From: Candidatus Aminicenantota bacterium
GTDB lineage: Bacteria > Acidobacteriota > Aminicenantia > Aminicenantales > Aminicenantaceae
Length of the DNA stretch: 64,000 nucleotides
Direction: 5' to 3'
Assembly: GCA_011772495.1 (NCBI GenBank)
Contig: WVZL01000004.1
Location: 1 to 64,000, forward strand
Below, in pieces: positions 25,279 through 34,323 of this stretch (position 1 is the stretch's first letter; the number at the start of each line of letters is the position of its first letter). Position numbers and translations under genes: made by a program. The notes beneath the pieces are model-generated. The model saw only the letters and a program-made list of their open reading frames with translations, was not told the DNA's origin and did no database searches.

Positions 25279-26151
25279 CTATTTACTCAAAGCCTCTTTA
25301 ACGTTTTGGCCGATTTCAGCCGGACTCTTGGCCACAGACACTCCTGCTTCCTCAAGGGCTTTCATTTTTTCTTTGGCCGTGCCCTTTCCGCCAGCGATGA
25401 TGGCTCCTGCATGCCCCATTCTTCTTCCTGGAGGGGCAGTCTGGCCAGCAATGAAGCTCACCACAGGTTTGTTGAATTCTTTCTGGATGTATTCAGCCGC
25501 TTCCTCTTCAGAGGTGCCTCCGATTTCGCCGATGAGTATCACCGCTTCCGTATCTTTGTCTTCTTTGAAATACTGGAGAAGGTCGACAAAATTCAATCCA
25601 ATAACCGGATCTCCTCCGATACCTATGGCTGTAGATTGACCATAGCCCTGCTGCGAGACTTGGTCAACTGCCTCATAAGTCAAAGTGCCAGAACGGGAGA
25701 TGATTCCGATCGAACCAGGAGTATGGATATGGCCGGGCATGATCCCGATTTTGCACTTTCCCGGGGAGATGATGCCGGGAGTATTGGGACCGATGAGGCG
25801 GCAATCCTTTTGGCGGAGAAATTGTTTGACTTTTATCATGTCAAAAGTAGGGATGCCTTCTGTTATACAGACCACGAGTTTAATCCCGGCATCGGCAGCT
25901 TCCATGACTGCATCCCCAGCAAAAAAAGCAGGAACGAAAATGGCTGAGGCATTGGCTCCTTCTTTTTCAACGGCTTCGGCTGCAGTGTTATAAACAGGAA
26001 CGCCAAGATGGATTTGTCCACCCTTACCGGGTGTGACTCCAGCTACAACTTTGGTTCTGTATTCTTGCATTCTTTGAGTATGGAAAGTTCCTTCTCCGCC
26101 TGTGATTCCTTGAACCACGACCCGCGTTTTTTCATCGATGAGTATACTCAT
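25279..26151 (-). CDS. sucD: Succinyl-CoA synthetase alpha subunit
   Basis: The 290-residue subunit binds CoA and carries the phosphorylated histidine. The N-terminal [16 protein letters not shown] and GVTPGKGG make the CoA site. [20 protein letters not shown] and the phosphohistidine loop [17 protein letters not shown] are exactly as in the family. It starts 11 bases after the sucC stop, so the pair is an operon. The enzyme makes ATP or GTP from succinyl-CoA and can also run in reverse. The methylmalonyl-CoA mutase encoded 8 kb away provides succinyl-CoA from propionyl-CoA. Confidence 0.96.
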   Translation of the reverse strand: MSILIDEKTRVVVQGITGGEGTFHTQRMQEYRTKVVAGVTPGKGGQIHLGVPVYNTAAEAVEKEGANASAIFVPAFFAGDAVMEAADAGIKLVVCITEGIPTFDMIKVKQFLRQKDCRLIGPNTPGIISPGKCKIGIMPGHIHTPGSIGIISRSGTLTYEAVDQVSQQGYGQSTAIGIGGDPVIGLNFVDLLQYFKEDKDTEAVILIGEIGGTSEEEAAEYIQKEFNKPVVSFIAGQTAPPGRRMGHAGAIIAGGKGTAKEKMKALEEAGVSVAKSPAEIGQNVKEALSK

Positions 26152-26162
26152 GATCCCCTTCC

Positions 26163-27323
26163 TTATGGCTTGGCCAGCGGAACAACCTTCTCAGCCGCTT
26201 CTTTCATGCTTGAGGCAGGGTAGAAAGCCAAGCCCGATTCTTCGAGAATCTTTTTTCCCTGCTCAACATTTGTCCCTTCAAGCCTGACAACCATCGGCAC
26301 CTTGAGACCGATTTCTTTGGCTGCTTGGATAATGCCCTTGGCCACTAAGTCACAGCGAACAATCCCGCCAAAAATATTGATCAGGGCAGCTTTAACATCC
26401 TTATCAGAGACCAGGATCTTAAAGGCGTTCTTGACCGCTTCTTCAGAGACTCCTCCGCCCACGTCCAGGAAATTGGCAGGCATTCCCCCTGTATGCATAA
26501 TAATGTCCATGGTGGCCATGGCTAATCCGGCTCCGTTGACCATGCAGCCTACGTTTCCATCCAGTTTGATGTAATTGAGGTCGTACTTTGAAGCTTCGAC
26601 TTCTAAAGGTTCTTCTTCGTCCAAGTCCCTCATCTTCATGATATCAGGATGACGGCGGAGAGCATTGTCGTCAAAATTCATCTTGGCATCCAGGGCGAGT
26701 ACATTTCCCTGTTTGGTGATGAGCAGGGGATTGATCTCAGCTAGAGAGGCATCAGTCGCTTCAAAGACTTTATAAAGACCTAAGATGAATTTCACCGCCT
26801 GTTTCAAGGTCTCACCTTCGAGGCCGAGTTTAAAGGCTAGTTTCCGGGCTTGGAAGGCTATAAATCCTGTGGCTGGGTCTACGTATTCTTTAAAGATGAG
26901 TTCTGGAGTTTCAGCCGCAACTTTTTCGATTTCCACTCCACCTTCAGAGGAAGCCATGACTACTGGGGCTTCCCGGGCTCTATCAATGACAATCCCGATG
27001 TAAAGCTCTTGGTCAATATCTAGAGCTTCTTCGACTAGAATCCTCTTGACCAGCTTTCCTTCTGGTCCGGTCTGATGAGTGATCAAGGTCATGCCGATCA
27101 TTCCCTCAGCGATTTTTTCTGCCTCTTGGGGGCTGCTGACGAGCTTGATTCCACCTCCTTTGCCCCGGCCACCGGCGTGCACTTGGGCTTTAAGAACGAC
27201 CTTTGAGCCGATTTTCTCTGCGATCTCTCTGGCTTTGGAAGGTTCGTCAGCAACTTCACCCCTGGGAATTTGCACACCATATTGACTGAGGATTTGCTTG
27301 GCTTGGTACTCATGAATTTTCAT
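26163..27323 (-). CDS. sucC: Succinyl-CoA synthetase beta subunit
   Basis: The 386-residue subunit has the ATP-grasp fold: [16 protein letters not shown] at the N-terminus, [19 protein letters not shown] nucleotide-binding loop, LAEINPLL, and the C-terminal ligase domain with [31 protein letters not shown] and [16 protein letters not shown]. Together with SucD it catalyses succinate + CoA + NTP to succinyl-CoA. AGGAAGAAGCC precedes ATG 27323. It lies 141 bases after the fumarase beta subunit on the same strand, consistent with a TCA-cycle transcription unit mdh-fumB-sucC-sucD. Confidence 0.96.
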   Translation of the reverse strand: MKIHEYQAKQILSQYGVQIPRGEVADEPSKAREIAEKIGSKVVLKAQVHAGGRGKGGGIKLVSSPQEAEKIAEGMIGMTLITHQTGPEGKLVKRILVEEALDIDQELYIGIVIDRAREAPVVMASSEGGVEIEKVAAETPELIFKEYVDPATGFIAFQARKLAFKLGLEGETLKQAVKFILGLYKVFEATDASLAEINPLLITKQGNVLALDAKMNFDDNALRRHPDIMKMRDLDEEEPLEVEASKYDLNYIKLDGNVGCMVNGAGLAMATMDIIMHTGGMPANFLDVGGGVSEEAVKNAFKILVSDKDVKAALINIFGGIVRCDLVAKGIIQAAKEIGLKVPMVVRLEGTNVEQGKKILEESGLAFYPASSMKEAAEKVVPLAKP

Positions 27324-27464
27324 GGCTTCTTCCTTTACAGATGTAGTCTAAATTCTTATCCTAGAAAAATCGTTTTGCTTGCAAGTGGGAATTTTTCCCT
27401 CAAATTCTAAAATTTTTTGGAAGCAAGAAGATTATGAATCTTTCTTATTTGAACTCTTTGTTTC

Positions 27465-28019
27465 TCAGCCTCGGCTGTACTTTTTCTTGCCTTCCTCGTA
27501 CAGGTCGCCTCCGTACATATCGTTGATAACAATGCAGGGAAAATCTTTCACTTTGACTTTTCTGATCGCTTCTGGTCCTAATTCTGGATAGGCGATCACT
27601 TCAGCTCCTTCAATGCTTTTGGAAATCAAGGCTCCGGCTCCCCCTACAGCAGCGAGATAAACAGCTTTGTGTTCTTTTAGGGATTCTTTGACCTCTTCAT
27701 TCCTGGAACCTTTTCCGATGGTCCCTTTCAATCCCAAGGAATGAAGAGTAGGAGCGAAGGAATCCATCCGGTAGCTGGTGGTAGGCCCTGCTGAGCCGAT
27801 GGGTTTTCCAGGTCGGGCTGGAGTCGGGCCGACATAGTAGATGAATTGTCCTTTGACATCGATAGGAAGTTCTTTGCCTTCTTGAACAAGTTCGATTAGC
27901 TTTTTATGGGCAGAATCTCTACCTGTGTAGAGGAATCCCGTGATAAAAACTCTATCTCCTGCCTTGAGTTTTTCTATCACCTCATCTGTGACAGGTGTTT
28001 CAATGTGGTGTTCCGCCAT
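27465..28019 (-). CDS. fumB: Class I fumarate hydratase, beta (C-terminal) subunit
   Basis: The 184-residue protein matches the beta subunit of two-subunit class I fumarases and L-tartrate dehydratases: VGPTPARPGKPIGSAGPTTS, GTIGKGSRNEEV and AAVGGAGALISKSI are signatures. The alpha subunit, which holds the 4Fe-4S cluster cysteines, is not next to it or elsewhere in the window, although alpha and beta genes are usually adjacent. The position six bases after mdh strongly supports fumarate-to-malate as the reaction, not tartrate. The symbol follows the two-subunit nomenclature used in such genomes and is not the E. coli FumB isozyme. Confidence 0.85.
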   Translation of the reverse strand: MAEHHIETPVTDEVIEKLKAGDRVFITGFLYTGRDSAHKKLIELVQEGKELPIDVKGQFIYYVGPTPARPGKPIGSAGPTTSYRMDSFAPTLHSLGLKGTIGKGSRNEEVKESLKEHKAVYLAAVGGAGALISKSIEGAEVIAYPELGPEAIRKVKVKDFPCIVINDMYGGDLYEEGKKKYSRG

Positions 28020-28025
28020 TTTTTC

Positions 28026-28952
28026 CTATAGTTTTATCAGATCTACGACAGTGCGAACTGCAGTCTCAGAGCTCTTCAGCATCTCCTTCTCTTCATCAGT
28101 GAGGTCTATTTCTATGATCTCTTCGACTCCGCCGGCACCTAATTTTATAGGGACTCCAAAATAAAGGTCTTTGATTCCGTATTCTCCTTCAAGATAGGCT
28201 GCGCAAGGGAGGATTTTTTTCTTGTCTTTTACGATAGATTCGACCATCTCGGCGACTGCCAGGGAAGGAGCATAGTAGGCGCTTCCGGTTTTCAGGTATT
28301 TGACGATTTCTCCACCGCCTTTCCTTGTTCTTTCCACAATTGCATCAATCTTGTCTTGGCCAAGAAAATGAGTGAGAGGGATTCCGGCGACAGTAGTGTA
28401 TCTGGCAATAGGAACCATTGTGTCTCCATGTCCTCCCAGAACCAAGGCTTGGATGTTTTCCACAGAAACATTGAGCTCCATGGAAATGAAAGCTCTAAAG
28501 CGGGTTGTGTCCAGAATCCCAGCCATTCCGAAGACTCTGTTTTTAGGAAAGCCACTGACTTTGTAAGCCAAGTAAGCCATGGCATCCAGTGGATTAGTCA
28601 CGACCAGAAGCATCGCGTTAGGGGAGTGTTTGACGACTTCTTCGGTTACAGGTTTGACAATTTGAACGTTAGCATCCAGGAGCTCATCCCGGCTCATTCC
28701 TGGCGTTCTGGGCTTCCCAGCCGTGATGACCACGATATCTGAATTGGCTGTGTCTTCATAGGAATTTGTTCCCATAATTGCCGAGTCGTATTGGCCAACC
28801 GGTCCACCTTCGCGCATATCCAGTCCTTTTCCGATGGGCATATCTTCGACGACATCCAACAAGACGACATCACCTAGTTCTTTCTCCGCGATCTTAAAAG
28901 CCGTGATTTCTCCCACGTGGCCAGCTCCGATAACAGTTATCTTTTTCCTCAT
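28026..28952 (-). CDS. mdh: Malate dehydrogenase (LDH-like type)
   Basis: A perfect AGGAGG ribosome binding site precedes ATG 28952. The 308-residue enzyme has the NAD site [19 protein letters not shown] and [18 protein letters not shown]. It continues with [20 protein letters not shown] (substrate loop with the arginine-rich R-x-P-G-M-S-R motif of MDH and not the glutamine of lactate dehydrogenase), [12 protein letters not shown] and the catalytic histidine in [11 protein letters not shown]. It oxidises malate to oxaloacetate. fumB follows after six bases, giving consecutive cycle steps in one operon. Confidence 0.95.
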   Translation of the reverse strand: MRKKITVIGAGHVGEITAFKIAEKELGDVVLLDVVEDMPIGKGLDMREGGPVGQYDSAIMGTNSYEDTANSDIVVITAGKPRTPGMSRDELLDANVQIVKPVTEEVVKHSPNAMLLVVTNPLDAMAYLAYKVSGFPKNRVFGMAGILDTTRFRAFISMELNVSVENIQALVLGGHGDTMVPIARYTTVAGIPLTHFLGQDKIDAIVERTRKGGGEIVKYLKTGSAYYAPSLAVAEMVESIVKDKKKILPCAAYLEGEYGIKDLYFGVPIKLGAGGVEEIIEIDLTDEEKEMLKSSETAVRTVVDLIKL

Positions 28953-28996
28953 ATTTATACCTCCTGTTAGATTGACTTTATTTTAAGCTAATATTT

Positions 28997-29026
28997 TTTT
29001 AGCCGATTCTTTAAAAAATGTGTCAA
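28997..29026 (-). promoter_or_regulatory. Candidate promoter for the mdh-fumB-sucCD unit
   Basis: On the minus strand a perfect TTGACA (29026-29021) is followed after 18 bases by a weak CTAAAA (29002-28997), about 45 bases before the mdh start. The -35 is good and the -10 is poor. Confidence 0.35.
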
Positions 29027-29069
29027 AAAAAATCTCTTTTTAAAATCTTTAAAGACTATTCTTTTAACT

Positions 29070-30269
29070 TCAAACCTTGGTGTAATTTTCCCACTTTTCC
29101 TTCAAATTCGGATCCTGTATAGTCTCCATCAGGTAGCTAGCATAATCTTCTCCAGTCGAACCTGTATCTCGGCCAGTGATAACCAGTTTCTTTTCGTAAT
29201 TCCCACAGACATCCAGGGCCATCTCCAGGTTTTTGGCTCTTTCTGCGTAGCCAATGTGATTGACCAGCATGGCCGCAGCTCGAATCATGCTGGCCGGATC
29301 AGCATACTTGGCCCGGCCTTCACGAACCATTCGGGGCGCTGAACCATGAATAGCTTCAAACATACTATAGCGCTTTCCGATGTTGGCGCTTCCGGCAGTT
29401 CCTACTCCACCTTGGAACTCAGCAGCTTCATCGGTGAGGATGTCTCCATAGAGGTTAGGGAGAACCATAACTTTAAACTGGGTTCTTCGTTTGGGATCCA
29501 CGAGCTTGGCAGTCATGATGTCGATGTACCAGTCGTCGACTTCGATCTCAGGGTATTCTTTGGCAATTTTGTAGCCTATATCCAAGAATTTTCCGTCAGA
29601 AGTTTTCACTACGTTGGCTTTAGTGACTATAGTGACCTTGTTGATATTGTTTTTTTTCGCATACTCAAAGGCAAGGCGGATGATTCTTTCAGCTCCTTGA
29701 TTTGTGATCACTTTAAAATCAATAGCTAAGTCGTCGGTCACGTTGATGCCTTTGCTGCCCATGATATAGGCGCCTTCGGTGTTCTCTCGGAAAAACATCC
29801 AGTCTATTCCCTCTTTAGGAACTTTTACAGGTCTGACATTTGCAAAAAGGTCCAAATAGCGCCGCATGGAAACATTGCAGCTTTCAATATTCGGCCAGGG
29901 GTCTCCTCTTCTAGGCGTGGTGGTTGGACCCTTGAGGATAACGTGACATTTCTTGATTTCTTCCAAGATTTCCTCAGGAATGGATTTATTCTGTTCGGCC
30001 CGGTTCTCGATGGTCAATCCTTCAATATTGCGAAATTCGACTTTTCCGATTTTCAACTCCTCCTGGAGCATGAACTCTAAAACTCGCCGGGCCTCTTTTG
30101 CGATATAGGGGCCGATTCCATCGCCTCCAATAATACCGATAATAATCGGCTTGACTTGAGTGTAATCTATCCAATCGTGAGCCTTTTTCAATTCCTCTAC
30201 CCGATTCAATTGTTCCTCAACAATCTGACCAAAGTATTCTTTGGCTTTCTCGATAGCGGCTTGATCCAT
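29070..30269 (-). CDS. icd: Isocitrate dehydrogenase (isocitrate/isopropylmalate dehydrogenase family)
   Basis: The 399-residue enzyme has IGIIGGDGIGPYIAKEARR at the N-terminus, the substrate block NVSMRRYLDLFANVRPVK, FRENTEGAYIMGSKG, VTIVTKANVVK with the catalytic lysine, VMVLPNLYGDILTDEAAEF with the metal-binding aspartates, and FEAIHGSAPR at the cofactor site. Long N-terminal extension and position next to mdh and acnB favour isocitrate over isopropylmalate. Cofactor preference (NAD or NADP) cannot be read with certainty. GGGAG precedes ATG 30269 at good spacing. It is separated from mdh by 117 bases that contain a promoter, so icd may be a separate unit. Confidence 0.9.
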   Translation of the reverse strand: MDQAAIEKAKEYFGQIVEEQLNRVEELKKAHDWIDYTQVKPIIIGIIGGDGIGPYIAKEARRVLEFMLQEELKIGKVEFRNIEGLTIENRAEQNKSIPEEILEEIKKCHVILKGPTTTPRRGDPWPNIESCNVSMRRYLDLFANVRPVKVPKEGIDWMFFRENTEGAYIMGSKGINVTDDLAIDFKVITNQGAERIIRLAFEYAKKNNINKVTIVTKANVVKTSDGKFLDIGYKIAKEYPEIEVDDWYIDIMTAKLVDPKRRTQFKVMVLPNLYGDILTDEAAEFQGGVGTAGSANIGKRYSMFEAIHGSAPRMVREGRAKYADPASMIRAAAMLVNHIGYAERAKNLEMALDVCGNYEKKLVITGRDTGSTGEDYASYLMETIQDPNLKEKWENYTKV

Positions 30270-30306
30270 GATGAATTCTCCCTTCTAGGTAGGATGGAAA
30301 GAGCAT

Positions 30307-30333
30307 ATTATAATTTTTCTTGAGGAAAATCAA
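30307..30333 (-). promoter_or_regulatory. Candidate promoter for icd
   Basis: On the minus strand TATAAT (30312-30307) is perfect. The best -35, TTGATT (30333-30328), has only a 15-base spacer. The leader would be about 30 bases and includes the GGGAG ribosome binding site. Confidence 0.4.
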
Positions 30334-30460
30334 CTCAAATCTAGTTGATCTCGTTTTAGCGTGTTTCTTGATTATGTAGCCAGGCTCAAATAACGATTAT
30401 CTGATTCATATCAAAAGATTTACGCTTGAAAATAAAATGAATTGTATGAACGCTAAAAGC

Positions 30461-30487
30461 TAAGTAAACCGGACAAACTGAACACAC
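30461..30487 (+). repeat. Three phased 9-bp repeats
   Basis: Units TAAGTAAAC, CGGACAAAC and TGAACACAC follow one another with a 9-base period, preceded by AAAAGC. They match the array at 15614-15649, with the third unit degenerate. Confidence 0.5.
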
Positions 30488-30495
30488 GATTATGT

Positions 30496-30524
30496 TTGAA
30501 CTTTTTGTTTTTCTATTATATATT
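30496..30524 (+). promoter_or_regulatory. Sigma-70-type promoter for acnB
   Basis: TTGAAC (30496-30501) and TATATT (30519-30524) are 17 bases apart. The start codon is 67 bases further on, with GGAG as ribosome binding site. Confidence 0.5.
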
Positions 30525-30591
30525 AGGTCCTTGTTTTCTCGACTTGGAGATCCCATAATCCTTAATACAAAATGATAACGGAGTAACAGTT

Positions 30592-33129
30592 ATGCTGGAT
30601 CTATATTTTAAACATGAGGCTGAAAGAGAACAGGGAGGAATTCCGCCTCTCCCCTTGAGACCCAAGGAGGTTGAGGAAGTCTGTAAATTCTTGGAAAAGC
30701 CGCCCAAAGGAAAAGAAGAGCTCCTTTTAAACCTGTTGAAGAACCGAGTAGCACCTGGAGTTGATCCTGCGGCCAAAGTCAAAGCCGAATGGTTGACTAA
30801 GGTCGCTGAAGGCGAAACTTCTTCTCTTGTTATTTCGAAAAAAGAAGCGGTCTTTCTGCTTGGCACTATGATTGGTGGTTATAATATCGAGCCTTTAATC
30901 TCATTTTTAGAGGATAAAAGTCTAGCCACTGAAGCCGCAGCAGCCTTGAAGAAAATTATCCTTGTCTACAGTGCCTTTGACAAGGTTGTGGAGCTATCCA
31001 AGAAGAACAAATTTGCTAAAGAGGTTCTTGAATCGTGGGCCAATGGAGAGTGGTTCCTATCAAGGTCTGAGTTTCCAGAGAGTGTTACCCTCAAAGTCTT
31101 TAAAGTGGACGGAGAGATCAACACAGACGACCTCTCTCCTGCCAAGTATGCTTGGAGTCGATCAGATATTCCCCTTCATTCGCTTTCTTTGGGAGAGGCA
31201 AGATTTCCTGGCGGGATTGATACCATCAAGAAGTTCCGTGATCAAGGACATCGGGTTGTCTTCGTCGGCGATGTCGTGGGCACAGGTTCTTCCAGGAAGT
31301 CTGCGACCAACTCGTTAATGTGGCACATTGGCGAGGATATTCCATATGTGCCAAACAAAAGAAAAGGAGGAATAGTCATCGGGGGTTTGATCGCTCCGAT
31401 TTTCTTTAATACTGTTGAGGATTCAGGAGGATTGCCATTAATGTGCGGTGTGGGGAAGATGAAAAACGGTGACCTGATCACCATCGAAACGCAATCCGGT
31501 ACGATCAGCAGTGAATCTGGTGAAACGCTGGCGACTTTCCAATTCCAACCCCCGGCTCTCAAAGATGAATACAGGGCAGGAGGACGTCTTTTCTTAATCA
31601 TTGGCCGCTCGTTGACGGCTAAGGCCCGCCAAGAGCTCGGCCTGCCAGAGGCTGATTTCTTCACAACTTTTAAGAATCCTTCGCCCAAGAAAGGGCAGGG
31701 ATTTTCCTTGGCCCAGAAAATCGTCGGAAAAGCATGCGAGGTGGAGGGAATACTTCCCGCCTCAGCCTGCGAGCCAAAGATGACGACTGTTGGTTCCCAA
31801 GATACAACAGGGACAATGACCGCAGATGAGCTGAAAGAGCTTGCCTGCCTGGAGTTTCAGGCTGATTTATTCATGCAGTCTTTCTGTCATACTGCTGCTT
31901 ACCCAAAGCTTTCTGATGTGAAAATGCATGATTTTCTTTCCCAGTTCATCGAGGAACGCAAAGGCGTTGCGCTCAAACCAGGTGACGGTATTATTCATTC
32001 TTGGCTAAATCGTTTACTGGTACCGGATACCATGGGAACCGCAGGGGATTCTCATACGCGTTTTCCGGTCGGACTCAGTTTTCCTGCCGGCTCAGGTCTG
32101 GTGGCCTTTGCAGGTACGTTAGGATTCATGCCCTTGGATATGCCCGGGTCAGTCCTAGTGCAATTCAAGGGAAAGCTAAATCCCGGCATCACCCTTAGGG
32201 ATGTGGTGAATTCTATTCCTTATTTTGCTATCAAGGAGGGAATGCTTACCGTCGCTAAAGAAGGAAAAAAGAACATTTTTAACGGCCGGATAATCGAAAT
32301 GGAAGGATTGCCCGAGTTGACCGTCGAACAGGCCTTTGAGCTCACCAACGCTACGGCTGAGAGGTCTGCTGCGGGGGGGACAATCGCTCTCAGTGAGGAA
32401 AGTGTTGCTGCTTATATCAAAAGCAATATCGCTTTGATGGAAAAGATGATCGAAGATGGCTACCAAGATGCCGACGCTCTCGGCCGCAGGATAAGAGTCT
32501 GTAAGGAATGGTTGGATAATCCGATGCTTCTTAAAAGAGACGAGAGCGCAGAATATGCCGCCGTGCTAAAAATTAACCTTGAAGATATCCGAGAACCGAT
32601 TGTAGCTTGTCCCAATGACCCTGACGATGTGAAAACCCTTTCCGAGGTTGCTGGAGACAAGATTAATGAAATATTCATCGGGTCCTGCATGACGAACATC
32701 GGTCATTTCAGAGCGGTGGGAAGAATATTCGAAGGAGCAGGCTACCTGAATACAAGGGTATGGTTGACTCCTCCGACAAAAATGGATAGAGCCCAGTTGA
32801 TTCGGGAGGGCTACTACACAATATACTCAAACGTCGGAGCGAGGACAGAGATCCCTGGTTGCTCTCTTTGTATGGGGAACCAGGCCAGGGTTAGACCCAA
32901 GGCTACCCTAATCTCAACCTCGACTCGAAACTTTGACAACAGGATGGGAGACGGAGCTCGTGTTTATCTGGGCTCGGCAGAGCTGGCCGCCGTGGCTGCT
33001 CTGTCAGGAAAACTTCCTGAACCTGAAAAATATTTCTCGGTATTCAAGGAAAGAATATTGCCCAAAGCCAGCGAGATCTACCGTTATCTTCAGTTTGATG
33101 AAATGGAAGATTTATCCCTTCAATACTGA
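30592..33129 (+). CDS. acnB: Aconitate hydratase B (AcnB type)
   Basis: The 845-residue enzyme has the AcnB domain order: an N-terminal HEAT-like domain (residues 1-160, with GGIPPLPLRP, LLNLLKNRVAPGVD and GTMIGGYNIEPLI), then the swivel domain (about 165-365, with GEINTDDLSPAKYAWSRSDI and GTGSSRKSATNSL), then the catalytic domains. The three 4Fe-4S cysteines are in GSCMTNIGHF and PGCSLCMGNQ. AcnB isomerises citrate to isocitrate and often also hydrates 2-methylaconitate. It lies divergently from icd, so the two steps from citrate to 2-oxoglutarate are paired. The ribosome binding site is GGAG, nine bases before ATG 30592. Confidence 0.96.
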   Translation: MLDLYFKHEAEREQGGIPPLPLRPKEVEEVCKFLEKPPKGKEELLLNLLKNRVAPGVDPAAKVKAEWLTKVAEGETSSLVISKKEAVFLLGTMIGGYNIEPLISFLEDKSLATEAAAALKKIILVYSAFDKVVELSKKNKFAKEVLESWANGEWFLSRSEFPESVTLKVFKVDGEINTDDLSPAKYAWSRSDIPLHSLSLGEARFPGGIDTIKKFRDQGHRVVFVGDVVGTGSSRKSATNSLMWHIGEDIPYVPNKRKGGIVIGGLIAPIFFNTVEDSGGLPLMCGVGKMKNGDLITIETQSGTISSESGETLATFQFQPPALKDEYRAGGRLFLIIGRSLTAKARQELGLPEADFFTTFKNPSPKKGQGFSLAQKIVGKACEVEGILPASACEPKMTTVGSQDTTGTMTADELKELACLEFQADLFMQSFCHTAAYPKLSDVKMHDFLSQFIEERKGVALKPGDGIIHSWLNRLLVPDTMGTAGDSHTRFPVGLSFPAGSGLVAFAGTLGFMPLDMPGSVLVQFKGKLNPGITLRDVVNSIPYFAIKEGMLTVAKEGKKNIFNGRIIEMEGLPELTVEQAFELTNATAERSAAGGTIALSEESVAAYIKSNIALMEKMIEDGYQDADALGRRIRVCKEWLDNPMLLKRDESAEYAAVLKINLEDIREPIVACPNDPDDVKTLSEVAGDKINEIFIGSCMTNIGHFRAVGRIFEGAGYLNTRVWLTPPTKMDRAQLIREGYYTIYSNVGARTEIPGCSLCMGNQARVRPKATLISTSTRNFDNRMGDGARVYLGSAELAAVAALSGKLPEPEKYFSVFKERILPKASEIYRYLQFDEMEDLSLQY

Positions 33130-33152
33130 AAATACCGATGGGGGAAGAAGAG

Positions 33153-33911
33153 ATGATCAGTTTAAAGAGAAGGAAAGCCCTTATTACTGGAGGCTCTAGA
33201 GGAATTGGACGCGCTACAGCTGTTTTGTTTGCCAAAGCTGGGAGCGATGTGGCCCTGAATTATCTCAATCAAAAAAGCGCCGCCGAAAGGGTTAAAAAAG
33301 AGATTGAAAAGATGGAAAGAGAGTGCTTGATCGTAAGGGCAGATGTTTCCAGCCGGAAAGACGTTAACTTGATGATAGAGGAAATAATGAAGAAGTGGAA
33401 GCGAATAGATATCTTGGTTAATAATGCAGGAATATGGACCTACGGAGAGATGGGGGATATGTCTGAAAAAGTCTGGGAGGAGACGATGAGGATAAATCTG
33501 AGCAGCATTTTTTACGCCTGTAATGCAGTGGTTCCTGGTATGAAGGCAAAAATGCGGGGCTCCATCATCAATGTTTCCTCTACCGCAGCTATAAGAGGAG
33601 AAGCTTATCACTCGCATTATGCGGCCAGCAAAGGAGCCGTAGTGTCTTTGAGCAAATCTTTGGCCGTGGAGTTAGCACCTTATAATATCCGGGTGAATTC
33701 TGTAGCTCCTGGTTGGGTGGATACGGATATGTGTGCCGAAGTTTTCAGTGATCCGAATTTTCGGAAAAGAGTTCAAGATTCCATTCCTTTGAAAAGAATA
33801 CCTCCTCCCGAGGATATTGCCGGAGCCATTTTGTTCTTGGCTTCTGACCTAGCCCGCCATATCACAGGAGAGGTCTTGAATGTGAATGGAGGCTCGGTTC
33901 TTTGCTCCTAA
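33153..33911 (+). CDS. Short-chain dehydrogenase/reductase, FabG-like
   Basis: ATG 33153 is favoured over ATG 33138 because the GGGGGAAGAAG in between acts as ribosome binding site. The 252-residue protein shows TGGSRGIGRA (cofactor loop), VNNAGIW, the serine-containing INVSSTAAIRG and the catalytic YAASKGAV, followed by VNSVAPGWVDTDM and GEVLNVNGGS. All classical SDR residues are present. It resembles 3-oxoacyl-ACP reductases, but no fatty-acid synthesis genes are close, so the substrate is open. It starts 23 bases after acnB and may be read through from it. Confidence 0.87.
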   Translation: MISLKRRKALITGGSRGIGRATAVLFAKAGSDVALNYLNQKSAAERVKKEIEKMERECLIVRADVSSRKDVNLMIEEIMKKWKRIDILVNNAGIWTYGEMGDMSEKVWEETMRINLSSIFYACNAVVPGMKAKMRGSIINVSSTAAIRGEAYHSHYAASKGAVVSLSKSLAVELAPYNIRVNSVAPGWVDTDMCAEVFSDPNFRKRVQDSIPLKRIPPPEDIAGAILFLASDLARHITGEVLNVNGGSVLCS

Positions 33912-33975
33912 AAGTCCTTGCGAATTTATTTTTTTTTTGATATTTTTTGAAAAAGTGCTCAAATAGGAGGACTTG

Positions 33976-34233
33976 ATGGAAGAGGAGATTGGCAGAATTA
34001 CCCATTATTTTTCCAAAATAAATGTGGGAGTTTTAGAGCTGGATAAAGGTGAACTCAATGTCGGAGATACAATCCACATTAAGGGACATACGACTGATTT
34101 TTATCAAAAGGTTGAGTCGATACAGGTAGAACATCAGCCTGTCGATTCTGCCAAACCAGGAGAGCCGGTGGGAATTAAGGTCGAAAGCCCAGTCCGGCAA
34201 AACGACCTCGTTTTTAAAGTCACCGAAGAATAG
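33976..34233 (+). CDS. Small protein resembling the beta-barrel domain of elongation factors
   Basis: AGGAGG (33965-33970) is five bases before ATG 33976. The 85-residue product has the EF-Tu/IF2 domain II pattern: IGRITHYFSKINVGVLEL, LNVGDTIHIKGHTTDFYQKVESIQVEH, then PGEPVGIKVESPVRQNDLVFKV. It lacks a GTPase domain. Stand-alone proteins of this type are known in bacteria and archaea as translation-factor-like proteins, with no established role. It lies between the SDR gene and methylmalonyl-CoA mutase on the same strand. A link to either is not evident. Confidence 0.75.
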   Translation: MEEEIGRITHYFSKINVGVLELDKGELNVGDTIHIKGHTTDFYQKVESIQVEHQPVDSAKPGEPVGIKVESPVRQNDLVFKVTEE

Positions 34234-34323
34234 TACTTCCGAGGAATTGACTTAATTCTTTTAAAAAGTTCGTTCTGAATAAAGCTCTCGTGCCTTCTTA
34301 TCTTTGAAAGGAGGAATGCCCAG

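Larger units (their letters stand above)
30270..30591. other. Divergent intergenic region between icd and acnB
   Basis: This 322-base gene-free region holds promoters for both flanking genes and an array of three 9-bp repeats (30461-30487). Otherwise it is AT-rich with no open frame of note. A shared regulator site for the two enzymes, which act consecutively on citrate and isocitrate, could lie here, but no inverted repeat of operator type was found by eye. Confidence 0.5.

Noticed and set aside
25246-25947. Long plus-strand frame of 233 codons opposite sucD
   Set aside because: It is the antisense shadow of a highly conserved gene and has no domain pattern or ribosome binding site.
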